From: Stigmatella ashevillena
GTDB taxonomy: Bacteria; Myxococcota; Myxococcia; Myxococcales; Myxococcaceae
Assembly: GCF_028368975.1 (NCBI RefSeq)
Contig: NZ_JAQNDM010000001.1
Location: 372,001 to 436,000 of the forward strand
DNA: 64,000 bases
Direction of reading: 5' to 3'
Both the position numbers and the translations under genes were made by a program. Numbering within the stretch: the first letter of the stretch is position 1; every line of letters starts with the position of its first letter. This document shows positions 46,780 through 57,075 of this stretch, piece by piece. The notes below the pieces were generated by a model. The model had not been told where the DNA came from and made no database searches. It saw only the letters and a list, made by a program, of their open reading frames with translations.

Positions 46780-47784
46780 ATGGTAGCTGTTCCCCCGACC
46801 CCATCTGTCATCGATGTCGACACCGTCCGCGCTCCAGCGGACTCGCGTGGCGTCGCCTGGTGGCGGCGTTGGGAGATTCCGACCTGGCTCGTCGCCGTCG
46901 CCATCTACGGCGCCTGGGCAGGGCTGGTGTTGTTCCATGACGCGATTCCCTGGCCGCTCCTGGTGCTTGCCGGCGCCTATGTGCTCGCCTGGCACTTCTC
47001 GTTGCAGCACGAGGCGATCCACGGCTGGCGGAGCATCCCGCTCTGGTTGCGCACGGCGCTCGTCTGGCCGCCGATAGGGGGCTGGCTGCCCTTCGCGCTC
47101 TACCGGCACAGTCACACCGTCCACCACCGCAACCACAACCTGACCTATCCGGGGCTGGACACCGAGAGCGTGTATCACCGCGAAGAAGACTGGGCCCGCT
47201 ATTCGAAGGCGTGGCGGGCGGTCCTGATGTTCAACCAGACCCTGCTCGGGCGCATGCTGATCGGGCCGGTCCTGCGCCTTCGCAAGCTGTTGCTGACAGA
47301 GGGGGCGCTGGTGCGCGCGGGTGACTTCCGCAACGGCGGCATCTGGTTACGCTTCGCCGTGGGGCTGGCGGCGGTGCTGTGGTTCGTCTCGTCCGTTGCC
47401 CACATGCCGATCTGGAAGTACTACCTTCTGATGGTCTACCCGGCCTTCAGCCTGGGACTGGTGCGAGCCTTTATCGAGCACCGTTGGGGCGAGCATCCGG
47501 AGGAGCGGGTCGCGAGTGTCGAGAGCAACTGGGTTTTCGGCCTGCTGTTCCTGTGGAACAACCTTCACATCGTGCACCACCTGGATCCGGTCCTGCCCTG
47601 GTACGAAATCCCCGGCGCCTACCGCCGCGACCGCGAGGGGCTGTTGCGCCGCAACGGCTCCTACGTGTTCAGGGGTTATGGGGAGATCGCGCGGCGCTGG
47701 TTGCTGAGGCCGGTGTTCATCCCCATCCACCCGCGCGGGGCGCCCGACAAGGCCGTGACGCTCGCGGCGCATCGTGGCGCCTAG
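46780..47784 (+). CDS. Fatty acid desaturase-family membrane enzyme
   Basis: ATG at 46780 (MVAVPPTPSVID) gives 334 residues. Diiron His boxes: HEAIHGW (HxxxH), HTVHHRNHN (HxxHH) and HIVHHLDP (HxxHH), between membrane spans. It belongs to the same superfamily as the desaturase at 32 kb but is not a close copy. It overlaps the PhnD-like gene by four bases at the 3' end, tail to tail. It may desaturate or hydroxylate a lipid or small alkyl substrate handled by the neighbouring transporter (inference). Confidence 0.85.
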   Translation: MVAVPPTPSVIDVDTVRAPADSRGVAWWRRWEIPTWLVAVAIYGAWAGLVLFHDAIPWPLLVLAGAYVLAWHFSLQHEAIHGWRSIPLWLRTALVWPPIGGWLPFALYRHSHTVHHRNHNLTYPGLDTESVYHREEDWARYSKAWRAVLMFNQTLLGRMLIGPVLRLRKLLLTEGALVRAGDFRNGGIWLRFAVGLAAVLWFVSSVAHMPIWKYYLLMVYPAFSLGLVRAFIEHRWGEHPEERVASVESNWVFGLLFLWNNLHIVHHLDPVLPWYEIPGAYRRDREGLLRRNGSYVFRGYGEIARRWLLRPVFIPIHPRGAPDKAVTLAAHRGA

Positions 47785-48590
47785 GCCAGAACAGGGTAGC
47801 CCAGCTCGGCGGCCCGCCGCGCGTGGTCGAGGAGGGCGCTGTACTCGGCCCGCGGCGCCGGCTCGATACGGGAGATCCGCAAGCCGCTCAACACGCTGGC
47901 GAGGCGAGGCTCCGCTGACATCCGGTACAGGCACCGCTGCAGCACGGCCACGGTCGCGTCGTCGGTGCGGGCCGAGGTGACGAACGGCAGGGTGGGGCTC
48001 GATGGCGTCTGGGCGATGACCCGGAGTTCCTCGACCAACTCCGGCTGATGGTCCTGGGAGAAGGCGTAGGTCAGGCAGTCGATCGAGGCGCAGTCGGCGC
48101 CGCCCTCGGCGACCAGCCTCATGCTGGCACCATGGCCACCGGTCTCGAGCACCTCGCCGAAGAAAGGCTTGCCGCCGGCCACTTCCGCCAGCATCCGGCG
48201 CGGCAGGTTCATGCCCGAGTTGGAGTGAAGGCTGTTGAGGGCGAAGCGCTGACCGCGCAGGTCGGCCACCCGGCGCGCAGGCGAAGACTTCCGCGCCACG
48301 AGGAAGGCGCTGTGGGTGGAGCCGGTGCAGCCCGCGGCGTCGTAGCAGGGCCGGGCCAGGAGCCGGTACTGGCCTTGATAGACGGTCTGCAGGGGATAAC
48401 CGCAGACCTGGGTGAACAGCACCTCGTCACCGATCACGTCGGGCACCGGCGGCCGTTCGAACGACAGGCTCTCGGGCACGCCGTCAAGCCCCGCCTCGCG
48501 CAGCAGCCCACTCAGGGCCGTCCAAAAGGCGGTGTTCGCCGCCCGCATGCCAGGGGCGTTGTACATCGGAAGGCTGGCGGTCATCGGCAT
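47781..48590 (-). CDS. PhnD/SsuA-like substrate-binding domain protein
   Basis: 269 residues of the phosphonate/transferrin-type periplasmic-binding fold: SLPMYNAPGMR at the N-terminus, GDEVLFTQVCGYPLQ, ADLRGQRFALNSLHSNSGMN and ADCASIDCLTYAF. It has no signal peptide at the ATG at 48590, which is unusual for a transport binding protein, so it may be cytoplasmic or its start lies elsewhere. No ABC permease or ATPase is nearby. It might sense or carry the substrate of the local enzymes. Confidence 0.8.
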   Translation of the reverse strand: MPMTASLPMYNAPGMRAANTAFWTALSGLLREAGLDGVPESLSFERPPVPDVIGDEVLFTQVCGYPLQTVYQGQYRLLARPCYDAAGCTGSTHSAFLVARKSSPARRVADLRGQRFALNSLHSNSGMNLPRRMLAEVAGGKPFFGEVLETGGHGASMRLVAEGGADCASIDCLTYAFSQDHQPELVEELRVIAQTPSSPTLPFVTSARTDDATVAVLQRCLYRMSAEPRLASVLSGLRISRIEPAPRAEYSALLDHARRAAELGYPVLA

Positions 48591-48650
48591 GCTCTCACCT
48601 TATAGAAACACCAGCGACGATTTGTATAGAGAGACGCTCAGTCCGAGGCT

Positions 48651-49265
48651 TCACCGACGTCGGGGCCCTTGGCGTGATGCGGGACTGTGAGCAGGCGTCC
48701 GAGCCTCAGACGTGCCGTAGCGCAGCCCGTCGATCAGCAAGTCGACCATTCTTCGAGAGTAGCCGGGTGCGACTTCCGCGACGGGAACGCTGAGATTCCC
48801 CACGCCGCGCAAGAGTTCGTACGGATCGATGTCATCGCGAACCTCACCTGCCGCCGCCGCGGCGTTGAGCAACGACTTGAGCACGGGCTCAAGGTGCTGA
48901 CGGAAATACGCAGGCAGCGCCTGATACGCCGGATCTTGGGCATTGAGCGACGCGGCGAGGCCGCGCTTGGTGGCGATCAAGCTCACGAACCGATGAAGCC
49001 ACCGCGCCAGCGCCTCGAACGGCTCATGTTCACGCGCCAGCGCTGACGCGGCAGCCGCGCAGGCGTCGATTTCGCGCCGGTACACAGCGGCGATCAGCTC
49101 GGCTCGCTCGGGAAAGTGCCGATAGACCGTCGCAATGCCGACGCCAGCGCGCGACGCGATCTCGCGTACGGGCGCGTCGACTCCGGACTCGGCGAACACT
49201 GCCTTCGCCGCTTCGAGGAGCAAGTCGAGGTTGCGCTGGGCGTCGGCTCGGGTGGGTTTCTTCAT
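48651..49265 (-). CDS. TetR/AcrR-family transcriptional repressor
   Basis: 204 residues. The N-terminal helix-turn-helix runs through AKAVFAESGVDAPVREIASR, AGVGIATVYRHFPERAELI (residues about 20-60), the TetR fingerprint. The C-terminal ligand domain is unassigned. ATG at 49265. It is divergent from the aldo-keto reductase gene, and two matched palindromes sit in the shared 85-bp region, so it most likely represses the reductase gene and itself. Confidence 0.92.
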   Translation of the reverse strand: MKKPTRADAQRNLDLLLEAAKAVFAESGVDAPVREIASRAGVGIATVYRHFPERAELIAAVYRREIDACAAAASALAREHEPFEALARWLHRFVSLIATKRGLAASLNAQDPAYQALPAYFRQHLEPVLKSLLNAAAAAGEVRDDIDPYELLRGVGNLSVPVAEVAPGYSRRMVDLLIDGLRYGTSEARTPAHSPASRQGPRRR

Positions 49266-49269
49266 GGCC

Positions 49270-49298
49270 TTGACAAGCGGAACACCGTTCCGTATCTA
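49270..49298 (+). promoter_or_regulatory. Promoter of the aldo-keto reductase gene
   Basis: TTGACA at 49270-49275 (perfect -35), 17-base spacer, TATCTA at 49293-49298 (-10). The spacer is filled almost entirely by the first palindromic operator (49278-49292), so a bound repressor would block RNA polymerase directly. The start codon lies about 50 bp downstream at 49351. Confidence 0.7.
49278..49292. promoter_or_regulatory. TetR operator, copy 1
   Basis: CGGAACACCGTTCCG: 6-bp perfect arms around a 3-base centre. It lies between the -35 and -10 of the reductase promoter. Same arms as copy 2, with a different centre. Confidence 0.75.
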
Positions 49299-49309
49299 AT
49301 CATCATTAC

Positions 49310-49324
49310 CGGAACAATGTTCCG
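49310..49324. promoter_or_regulatory. TetR operator, copy 2
   Basis: CGGAACAATGTTCCG with the same 6-bp arms as copy 1 and centre AAT. Centre-to-centre distance from copy 1 is 32 bp, three helical turns, so both sites face the same side of DNA. It lies downstream of the -10 of the reductase and probably near the regulator's own promoter. Confidence 0.75.
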
Positions 49325-49350
49325 TATCGATCAACCGAAAGAAGGATGCC

Positions 49351-50334
49351 ATGACCGCTCCCAGCCGCAAGACGCAACTCGGCAAAACGGGCCCGCAGGT
49401 GTTCCCCATTGCCCTCGGCTGCATGGGCATGTCGGGAGCGTACGGACCGTCTGACGAGAGCGAGTGCATCGCGACGATCCACGAGGCACTCGAGCGCGGA
49501 GTGACGCTCCTCGATACCGCCGACTTCTACGCCAACGGGCACAACGAGTTGCTGATTCGCCGCGCGATCGAGGGTCAACGCGCCAAGGTGCAGCTCTCCG
49601 TGAAGTTCGGAGCGATGCGAGGGCCAGACGGGGCCTTCGTGGGCTTCGACGGGCGCCCTGCGGCGGTGAAGAACTTCGTCACGTACAGCTTGCAACGGCT
49701 TGGGGTCGACTCCATCGACGTGTATCGACCGGCCCGGCTCGACCCGGCCGTGCCCATTGAAGACACGGTGGGTGCGATCGCCGAGTTGGTGAAGGGTGGC
49801 TACGTGCGGAACATCGGACTTTCCGAGGTCAGCGCCGAGACGATCCGTCGCGCTGCGAAAGTGCACCCCTTGAGCGACCTGCAGATCGAGTACGCGCTCA
49901 TCACTCGCGAGCCGGAGAAGACCCTCTTCCCCACGCTCGCCGAACTCGGAATGAGCGCGACACTGTACGGCGTACTCTCCCGCGGGCTCTTGACGGGAGC
50001 GAAGGCCGAAGGCGCACGCACGCACTTCCCTCGCTTTCGTGGGGAGGCCGGCCAACGCAATGCGGCAGCCGTCGCGCGTTTCCACGCATTCGCTGCCGAG
50101 CGAGGCATGACACCTGCTCAGCTGTCCGTGGCCTGGGTGCTGGCGAAGCAACCGACACTCGTGCCCGTGGTCGGAGCACGCACGCGCAAGCAGCTGATGG
50201 ACGTGCTCAGCGCGCTTGAGAAGCCCCTGTCGCCCGCCGACGTCGCGGCCGTCGAGGCAATCCTCCCGAACGATGCGATCGTTGGCGCGCGCTACCCCGA
50301 GCAACAGATGAAGCTCCTCGACAGCGAGCGCTGA
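49351..50334 (+). CDS. Aldo/keto reductase
   Basis: 327 residues with the (beta/alpha)8 NADPH reductase fold. Catalytic elements: LLDTADFYANGHNELL (Asp and Tyr), SVKFGAM (Lys) and the substrate loop IDVYRPARLDPAVPIEDTVG. The cofactor motif VPVVGARTRKQL is near the C-terminus. It follows ATG at 49351 with AAGAAGG upstream. It is under the adjacent TetR protein's palindromic operators, so it is probably induced by an electrophile or quinone-like compound, which is inference. Confidence 0.93.
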   Translation: MTAPSRKTQLGKTGPQVFPIALGCMGMSGAYGPSDESECIATIHEALERGVTLLDTADFYANGHNELLIRRAIEGQRAKVQLSVKFGAMRGPDGAFVGFDGRPAAVKNFVTYSLQRLGVDSIDVYRPARLDPAVPIEDTVGAIAELVKGGYVRNIGLSEVSAETIRRAAKVHPLSDLQIEYALITREPEKTLFPTLAELGMSATLYGVLSRGLLTGAKAEGARTHFPRFRGEAGQRNAAAVARFHAFAAERGMTPAQLSVAWVLAKQPTLVPVVGARTRKQLMDVLSALEKPLSPADVAAVEAILPNDAIVGARYPEQQMKLLDSER

Positions 50335-50365
50335 GACGCGGGAAGTGCTGGCGCTGACGCCGCTC

Positions 50366-51067
50366 TCAGCCACTGCAAGCCATCAGTAATTCGTGGCCAG
50401 CCGGGAATCGCATGGCCACCTCTCCCGGAGACCGGGGCTGGAACGTAATGCCCGTGAAGTCCGGGACCGCCGTCCGGGCCCCGGACTCCAACAGCTCCTC
50501 GCCGCCGATTCCCACGCAGTAGGCCCCCGCCCCAGCGGCAGACCGCACGCCGCTGAGGGAGTCCTCGTAGACGATGGTTTCCGAGGCAGGGAGGCCCAGC
50601 CGCGATGCCGCCAACAGGTAGGGCTCGGGGTCCGGCTTCCCCCGGCTGACGTCGTCACGGTTGACAATCACCGCGAAGCGTCCCGCCAGCCCAAGGCTTT
50701 GGAGGACAAACTCGATCCGGACCTGCCAACCGCTCGTCACCAGTCCGAAGCGGATCCGGTATTCGGCCAGGGACTGGATGTGCTTCTCCACGCCGGCAAT
50801 CGATGCGCAGGGGGTGCGCTCCTCGATGCTTTCCACCCTGTTGCGGATCTCCTGCTTCTCCTCTGCCGAGGCATTGGGAAAGAGCGCGTTCACCGTGTAG
50901 CTGCCCGGACGCCCATGAACGAGCTCGTGCATCTCCTGGTCGCTGATGTGGCGCCCATGGCTCAGGGCCACCTTCCTCCAGGAATGTTCAACGACAGGCT
51001 TCGAGTGGATGAGCACTCCGTCCATGTCAAAGAGGACGGCGGAGAACCGGGAACGGGCTGCACTCAT
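50366..51067 (-). CDS. HAD-superfamily phosphatase (beta-phosphoglucomutase-like)
   Basis: ATG at 51067 gives 233 residues. HAD motifs are in order: VLFDMDGVLIHS (nucleophile Asp and acid Asp), FGLVTSGW (Thr/Ser), GKPDPEPYLLAASRLG (Lys), VYEDSLSGVRSA (metal-binding acids). The alpha-helical cap contains HELVHGRPGSYTV. It dephosphorylates a sugar phosphate or related metabolite. The longer frame to 51436 is not part of it: that stretch is the 3' end of a LysR remnant. Confidence 0.88.
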   Translation of the reverse strand: MSAARSRFSAVLFDMDGVLIHSKPVVEHSWRKVALSHGRHISDQEMHELVHGRPGSYTVNALFPNASAEEKQEIRNRVESIEERTPCASIAGVEKHIQSLAEYRIRFGLVTSGWQVRIEFVLQSLGLAGRFAVIVNRDDVSRGKPDPEPYLLAASRLGLPASETIVYEDSLSGVRSAAGAGAYCVGIGGEELLESGARTAVPDFTGITFQPRSPGEVAMRFPAGHELLMACSG

Positions 51068-51249
51068 GTGGGGGAAAATCCCTGAGGGGTTTCGAGAGTC
51101 CGGCTTGGGTGCAGGCACTCGCCGTCCCCTTGGACGGGACCGGTGGAAAGAGCATACCTCACTCGAGCTTCGGCGCTTCTTGGGGCGCCTTGGGTTCATT
51201 GGGCTGGACTCCACGTGGGACACGCCAGGCCGTATGGGGGCTCGAACCT

Positions 51250-51650
51250 CCTGCGCGCTGTCAATGAGCGCTCGCATGACGGGCGCGCCTGAATCCTTGG
51301 CGCGCCACGTCACGAACTCGCTCAGGTCGATGTGGAGTTCCTCGACCGGACGCCACGTCATCGAGATCTGCGAAGCCATCTCTGAAATGTTCTCCCCGAC
51401 GAAGGTGACCGCGTCGCCGATCGCGACCAGCGCCATGTTCGTGCGCCGCCGTGATGAGGTCCGCGTGGAGCCCGTCGCTCGGCGCGTAGGCGCCGTAGCC
51501 GAAGGCGATCGTCCCTTGCCGCAGCGCCGTCCACTGCTCGACGCTGCTCATCGGGACGAGCTGAAGGCCGACGCGGGGCGTTCTCCTCCGGAACGCCGCG
51601 ACGCCGACGGGCTGCACTCGCGCGTGCGGAAGCTTGCGTTCGGCCCCGAG
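51250..51650 (-). pseudogene. LysR-family regulator remnant with internal deletion
   Basis: Two frame-shifted fragments of a LysR substrate-binding domain run leftward. The first (about 51650-51460) reads FRRRTPRVGLQLVPMSSVEQ and then ALRQGTIAFGYGAYAPSDG; the second (51436-51250) reads ALVAIGDAVTFVGENISEMA and ends FVTWRAKDSGAPVMRALIDS. Aligned with the intact LysR at 56.1-57.0 kb, the second should follow the first after roughly 90 residues; instead they are nearly adjacent and in different frames. The N-terminal helix-turn-helix is absent. It is a decayed gene. Confidence 0.7.
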
Positions 51651-51790
51651 GAGCAGTTCTCCGCCGTCGCCGTTCGAACTCAAGGACTACGAAGGTCTGG
51701 CGAGACGGTCATGAACTCCACTGACGAGACATCTAGCCAGACCGACGCGATCGATAAGCTGAAGAGCGTCATGGATGACCAGGCTTTGCC

Positions 51791-52177
51791 TCAGCCTAGG
51801 ATGAGGCGGAAGACGTGGTTGTAGACAAAAAAGCCTCCGGGCTGACCAGGAATCGGCTGAAGGCCGAAGACCTCGGAGAAAAGCATCGGCTTGTCGAAGG
51901 CGTTATCGATGGCAAGGGTGCCGGTAACGGAGACCAGGACGCCTCCTCCAGAAGAAGGCTGCGCGTCGGTCGTGCTCACTCTGTGCTTGACGTTGGCCAA
52001 CTCAGGCTTGGTCAAGTTGGCCAGGATATTCTGCTGGCCTTGAATCTGATTTCCTTCCCAGGTGAGCATGGATTCGGGCCGGTAGAGCGCAGAGAGGTTG
52101 CTGCGCGAGGCGATACCGCCATCGAAGGTGGTGTAGTAATGGGAAGCGAACGCATTGGCTATGCCATTGAAGTCCAT
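51791..52177 (-). CDS. Eukaryote-type nuclear transport factor 2 (NTF2) homologue
   Basis: ATG at 52177 (or 52186) gives 128 residues, matching NTF2 in length (about 125). Along the whole protein it reads like eukaryotic NTF2: MDFNGIANAF, HYYTTFDGG, LSALYRPESMLTWEGNQIQG, VKHRVSTTDAQPSSGGG, VSVTGTLAID, LFSEVFGLQP and FFVYNHVFRLILG. The Glu of TWEG and an Asp in TLAID correspond to residues that bind RanGDP in animal NTF2. Bacterial SnoaL-like proteins share the cone fold but not this sequence. I counted 174 G/C in 300 bases of the gene (58%), lower than the core genes here. Its role in a bacterium is unknown; transfer from a eukaryote is inferred. Confidence 0.75.
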   Translation of the reverse strand: MDFNGIANAFASHYYTTFDGGIASRSNLSALYRPESMLTWEGNQIQGQQNILANLTKPELANVKHRVSTTDAQPSSGGGVLVSVTGTLAIDNAFDKPMLFSEVFGLQPIPGQPGGFFVYNHVFRLILG

Positions 52178-52832
52178 GTGCGGCATATATCAGCAGGGGC
52201 ATGGGTAGAGGAGGCCCGGCCTCTCTCGTTACGTGTTCCCCCGTCAACTTGTCCACACTCGTAAGGGCTCGGATCAAGCTGTTGCTCATCCCGGAGCGGG
52301 CTCGAAACCCGCCGCCGCAGGTATTTCAAACCCTGCGGCTGCTCCCCACAAATGTGCCCGATAAGTTGCCGCCTCTGAGGTGTTCGTGGCCGCACTCAAG
52401 GACCTGGAGCGACAGTTTGCGCGAGAGGCACGAAGCCCCGCCGAACGGCTGCACCTGAAGCGTCTGACAATGCTCAAGCGCGCCACGTCGAACACGGGGA
52501 GCTGGGCCCACATCGAGGCGGGCCTGCTCCCGCGTGGCGTCCGAGACACGCGGCCTAACGCTCCCACCCGCCCGTCAAGGTGTCCGTGCCCGGCAGGCGC
52601 CTGCGCGCGGCCCTGGAATGTGAATCCATTCACAGCAAGGGGTTGTGAACCCATTCACAGCAACGCCGCTCAAACTCACATTTTCGCCCCAATTGAGAAA
52701 AACACCCTGGCTTCATTTTTATCGTAATAGGGCTCGTCAATATCAGACGTATTCGCTATAAAGCCTTCAACCGGGCAATGCGTCCCAATGCCCTTTTCCC
52801 GGTCAATCCCCCAAAAAAAACAAGGTGGAACC
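52178..52832. other. Spacer with no convincing gene
   Basis: 655 bp between the NTF2-like gene and the subtilisin-like protease. Short open frames occur on both strands, one rightward from 52380 with a Lys/Arg/Leu-rich segment (LKDLERQFAREARSPAERL), but none has a clear start or known motif. Two 16-bp palindromes lie at 52619-52659, and the last 150 bp is AT-rich. It looks like an insertion scar plus the protease control region. Confidence 0.5.
52619..52659. promoter_or_regulatory. Two 16-bp palindromes upstream of the protease
   Basis: TGTGAATCCATTCACA (52619-52634) is a perfect dyad with 7-bp arms and a CC centre. TGTGAACCCATTCACA (52644-52659) is the same with one mismatch. They start 25 bp apart and each is followed by GCAA. 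Two copies of one dyad suggest a dimeric regulator. The first start codon of the protease is 174 bp downstream. The regulator is unknown. Confidence 0.55.
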
Positions 52833-55985
<3,153 letters not shown>

Positions 55986-56101
55986 GTGTTTGTTGCAGTC
56001 AGGGGAAAGGAGCGCTGGACGGTCGTTTCGGCGCTTTGCCCCCTTGGGGCGAGGGGGGGCCGCCGCTCCTGGAGCACCGCAGATGAACGGTCGGAACCTC
56101 G

Positions 56102-56998
56102 TCACCGGCCCGCGTGCACGGAGGTGGTGATCTCGAGAAACGACCGTACGAGCGGATCCTTCTCGTCCGATGCCCGCCACACGACTCGCCCGAGGAACTC
56201 CACGTCGAGATCGCGAATCCGCTTCAGCACCGCGCCAATTCGCACGATCGCCGCTGTGCTCTCCGCGAAGAAAGTCAGTCCCTCGCCGCTCGCGACGAGC
56301 GTGAGCTGCGCCTCGCCATCGGCCTCTTCGTGGACGAGTTTGAGCGGCTGATTCCGCGCGCGAAACGCGGCGATCAGGTCGTCATAAAGCCGGGGGTTCG
56401 CATGTCGCGGTCCCCAGATGAAGCGCTCGTCCCGCAAGTCCGCCATCTTGAGACTTGGGCGCGACGCGAGCCGGTGCTTCTTCGGAAGCACCACGCCAAT
56501 TCGATCGCGAAAGAGCACGCGGGAGCGGATGAGCGGATCTTCCTCGGGCGCGTCGTAGCCGTAGCCCAGCGAGATGCGGCCTTCCCGAAGCGCAGAGATT
56601 TGCGCCTCGTTCACGAGCGGCTGAAGGCGAACCTCCGCACGCGGGTGGCGCGCGCGAAAGATGGAAACGACCTTCGGCAAGAGCCCCGTGTAGGCGAATC
56701 CACCCTCGAATCCGACCACGACGCGGCCGGTGCGCCCCTCCGCGGCGGCTTTCGCGTCCTCAATGGCCTCGGCCGCCCGCGCGAGCGTGGCACGCGCCCC
56801 CTTGAGGAAGCTCTTGCCGGCGGCGGACAACTTCACGCCCCGGCCCGAGGGCACGAAGAGCTCCACGCCGATCTCCTCTTCGAGCTGAGCGATCTGCCGG
56901 CTCAGCGGCGACTGCGAGACGTGAAGCTGCTGCGCCGCACGGCCGAAGTGCTCGGCCTCGGCCACAGCGACGAAATAGCGCAGGTGACGGAGTTCCAT
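56102..56998 (-). CDS. LysR-family transcriptional regulator
   Basis: 298 residues. The winged helix-turn-helix (residues 1-60) reads LRHLRYFVAVAEAEHFGRAA then LHVSQSPLSRQIAQLEEEIG. The substrate-binding domain follows with RISLGYGYDAPEEDPL and LVASGEGLTFFAEST. It is divergent from the FAD monooxygenase gene with 77 bp between starts, the usual arrangement for a LysR activator and its target. An imperfect dyad around TTGTTGCAATCAA (57023-57035) is a possible binding site. A decayed LysR relative lies 5 kb to the left. Confidence 0.92.
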   Translation of the reverse strand: MELRHLRYFVAVAEAEHFGRAAQQLHVSQSPLSRQIAQLEEEIGVELFVPSGRGVKLSAAGKSFLKGARATLARAAEAIEDAKAAAEGRTGRVVVGFEGGFAYTGLLPKVVSIFRARHPRAEVRLQPLVNEAQISALREGRISLGYGYDAPEEDPLIRSRVLFRDRIGVVLPKKHRLASRPSLKMADLRDERFIWGPRHANPRLYDDLIAAFRARNQPLKLVHEEADGEAQLTLVASGEGLTFFAESTAAIVRIGAVLKRIRDLDVEFLGRVVWRASDEKDPLVRSFLEITTSVHAGR

Positions 56999-57075
56999 GA
57001 TTCAGACCTTATGGGTCCTGGTTTGTTGCAATCAATGTCTTGGACGTCAAGGACGCAAGTCCGCATCCTTCAACC

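Noticed and set aside
51711-51824. A 37-codon frame starting MNSTDETSSQTDAIDKLKSV, considered as a RiPP precursor
   Set aside because: No biosynthetic partner genes, it overlaps the end of the NTF2-like gene, and nothing in its tail resembles a core peptide.
52380-52727. A 115-codon rightward frame before the protease
   Set aside because: Reads plausibly for about 45 residues, then turns Pro/Arg/Cys-rich. No start signal, and it runs over the palindromes. Left as part of the spacer.
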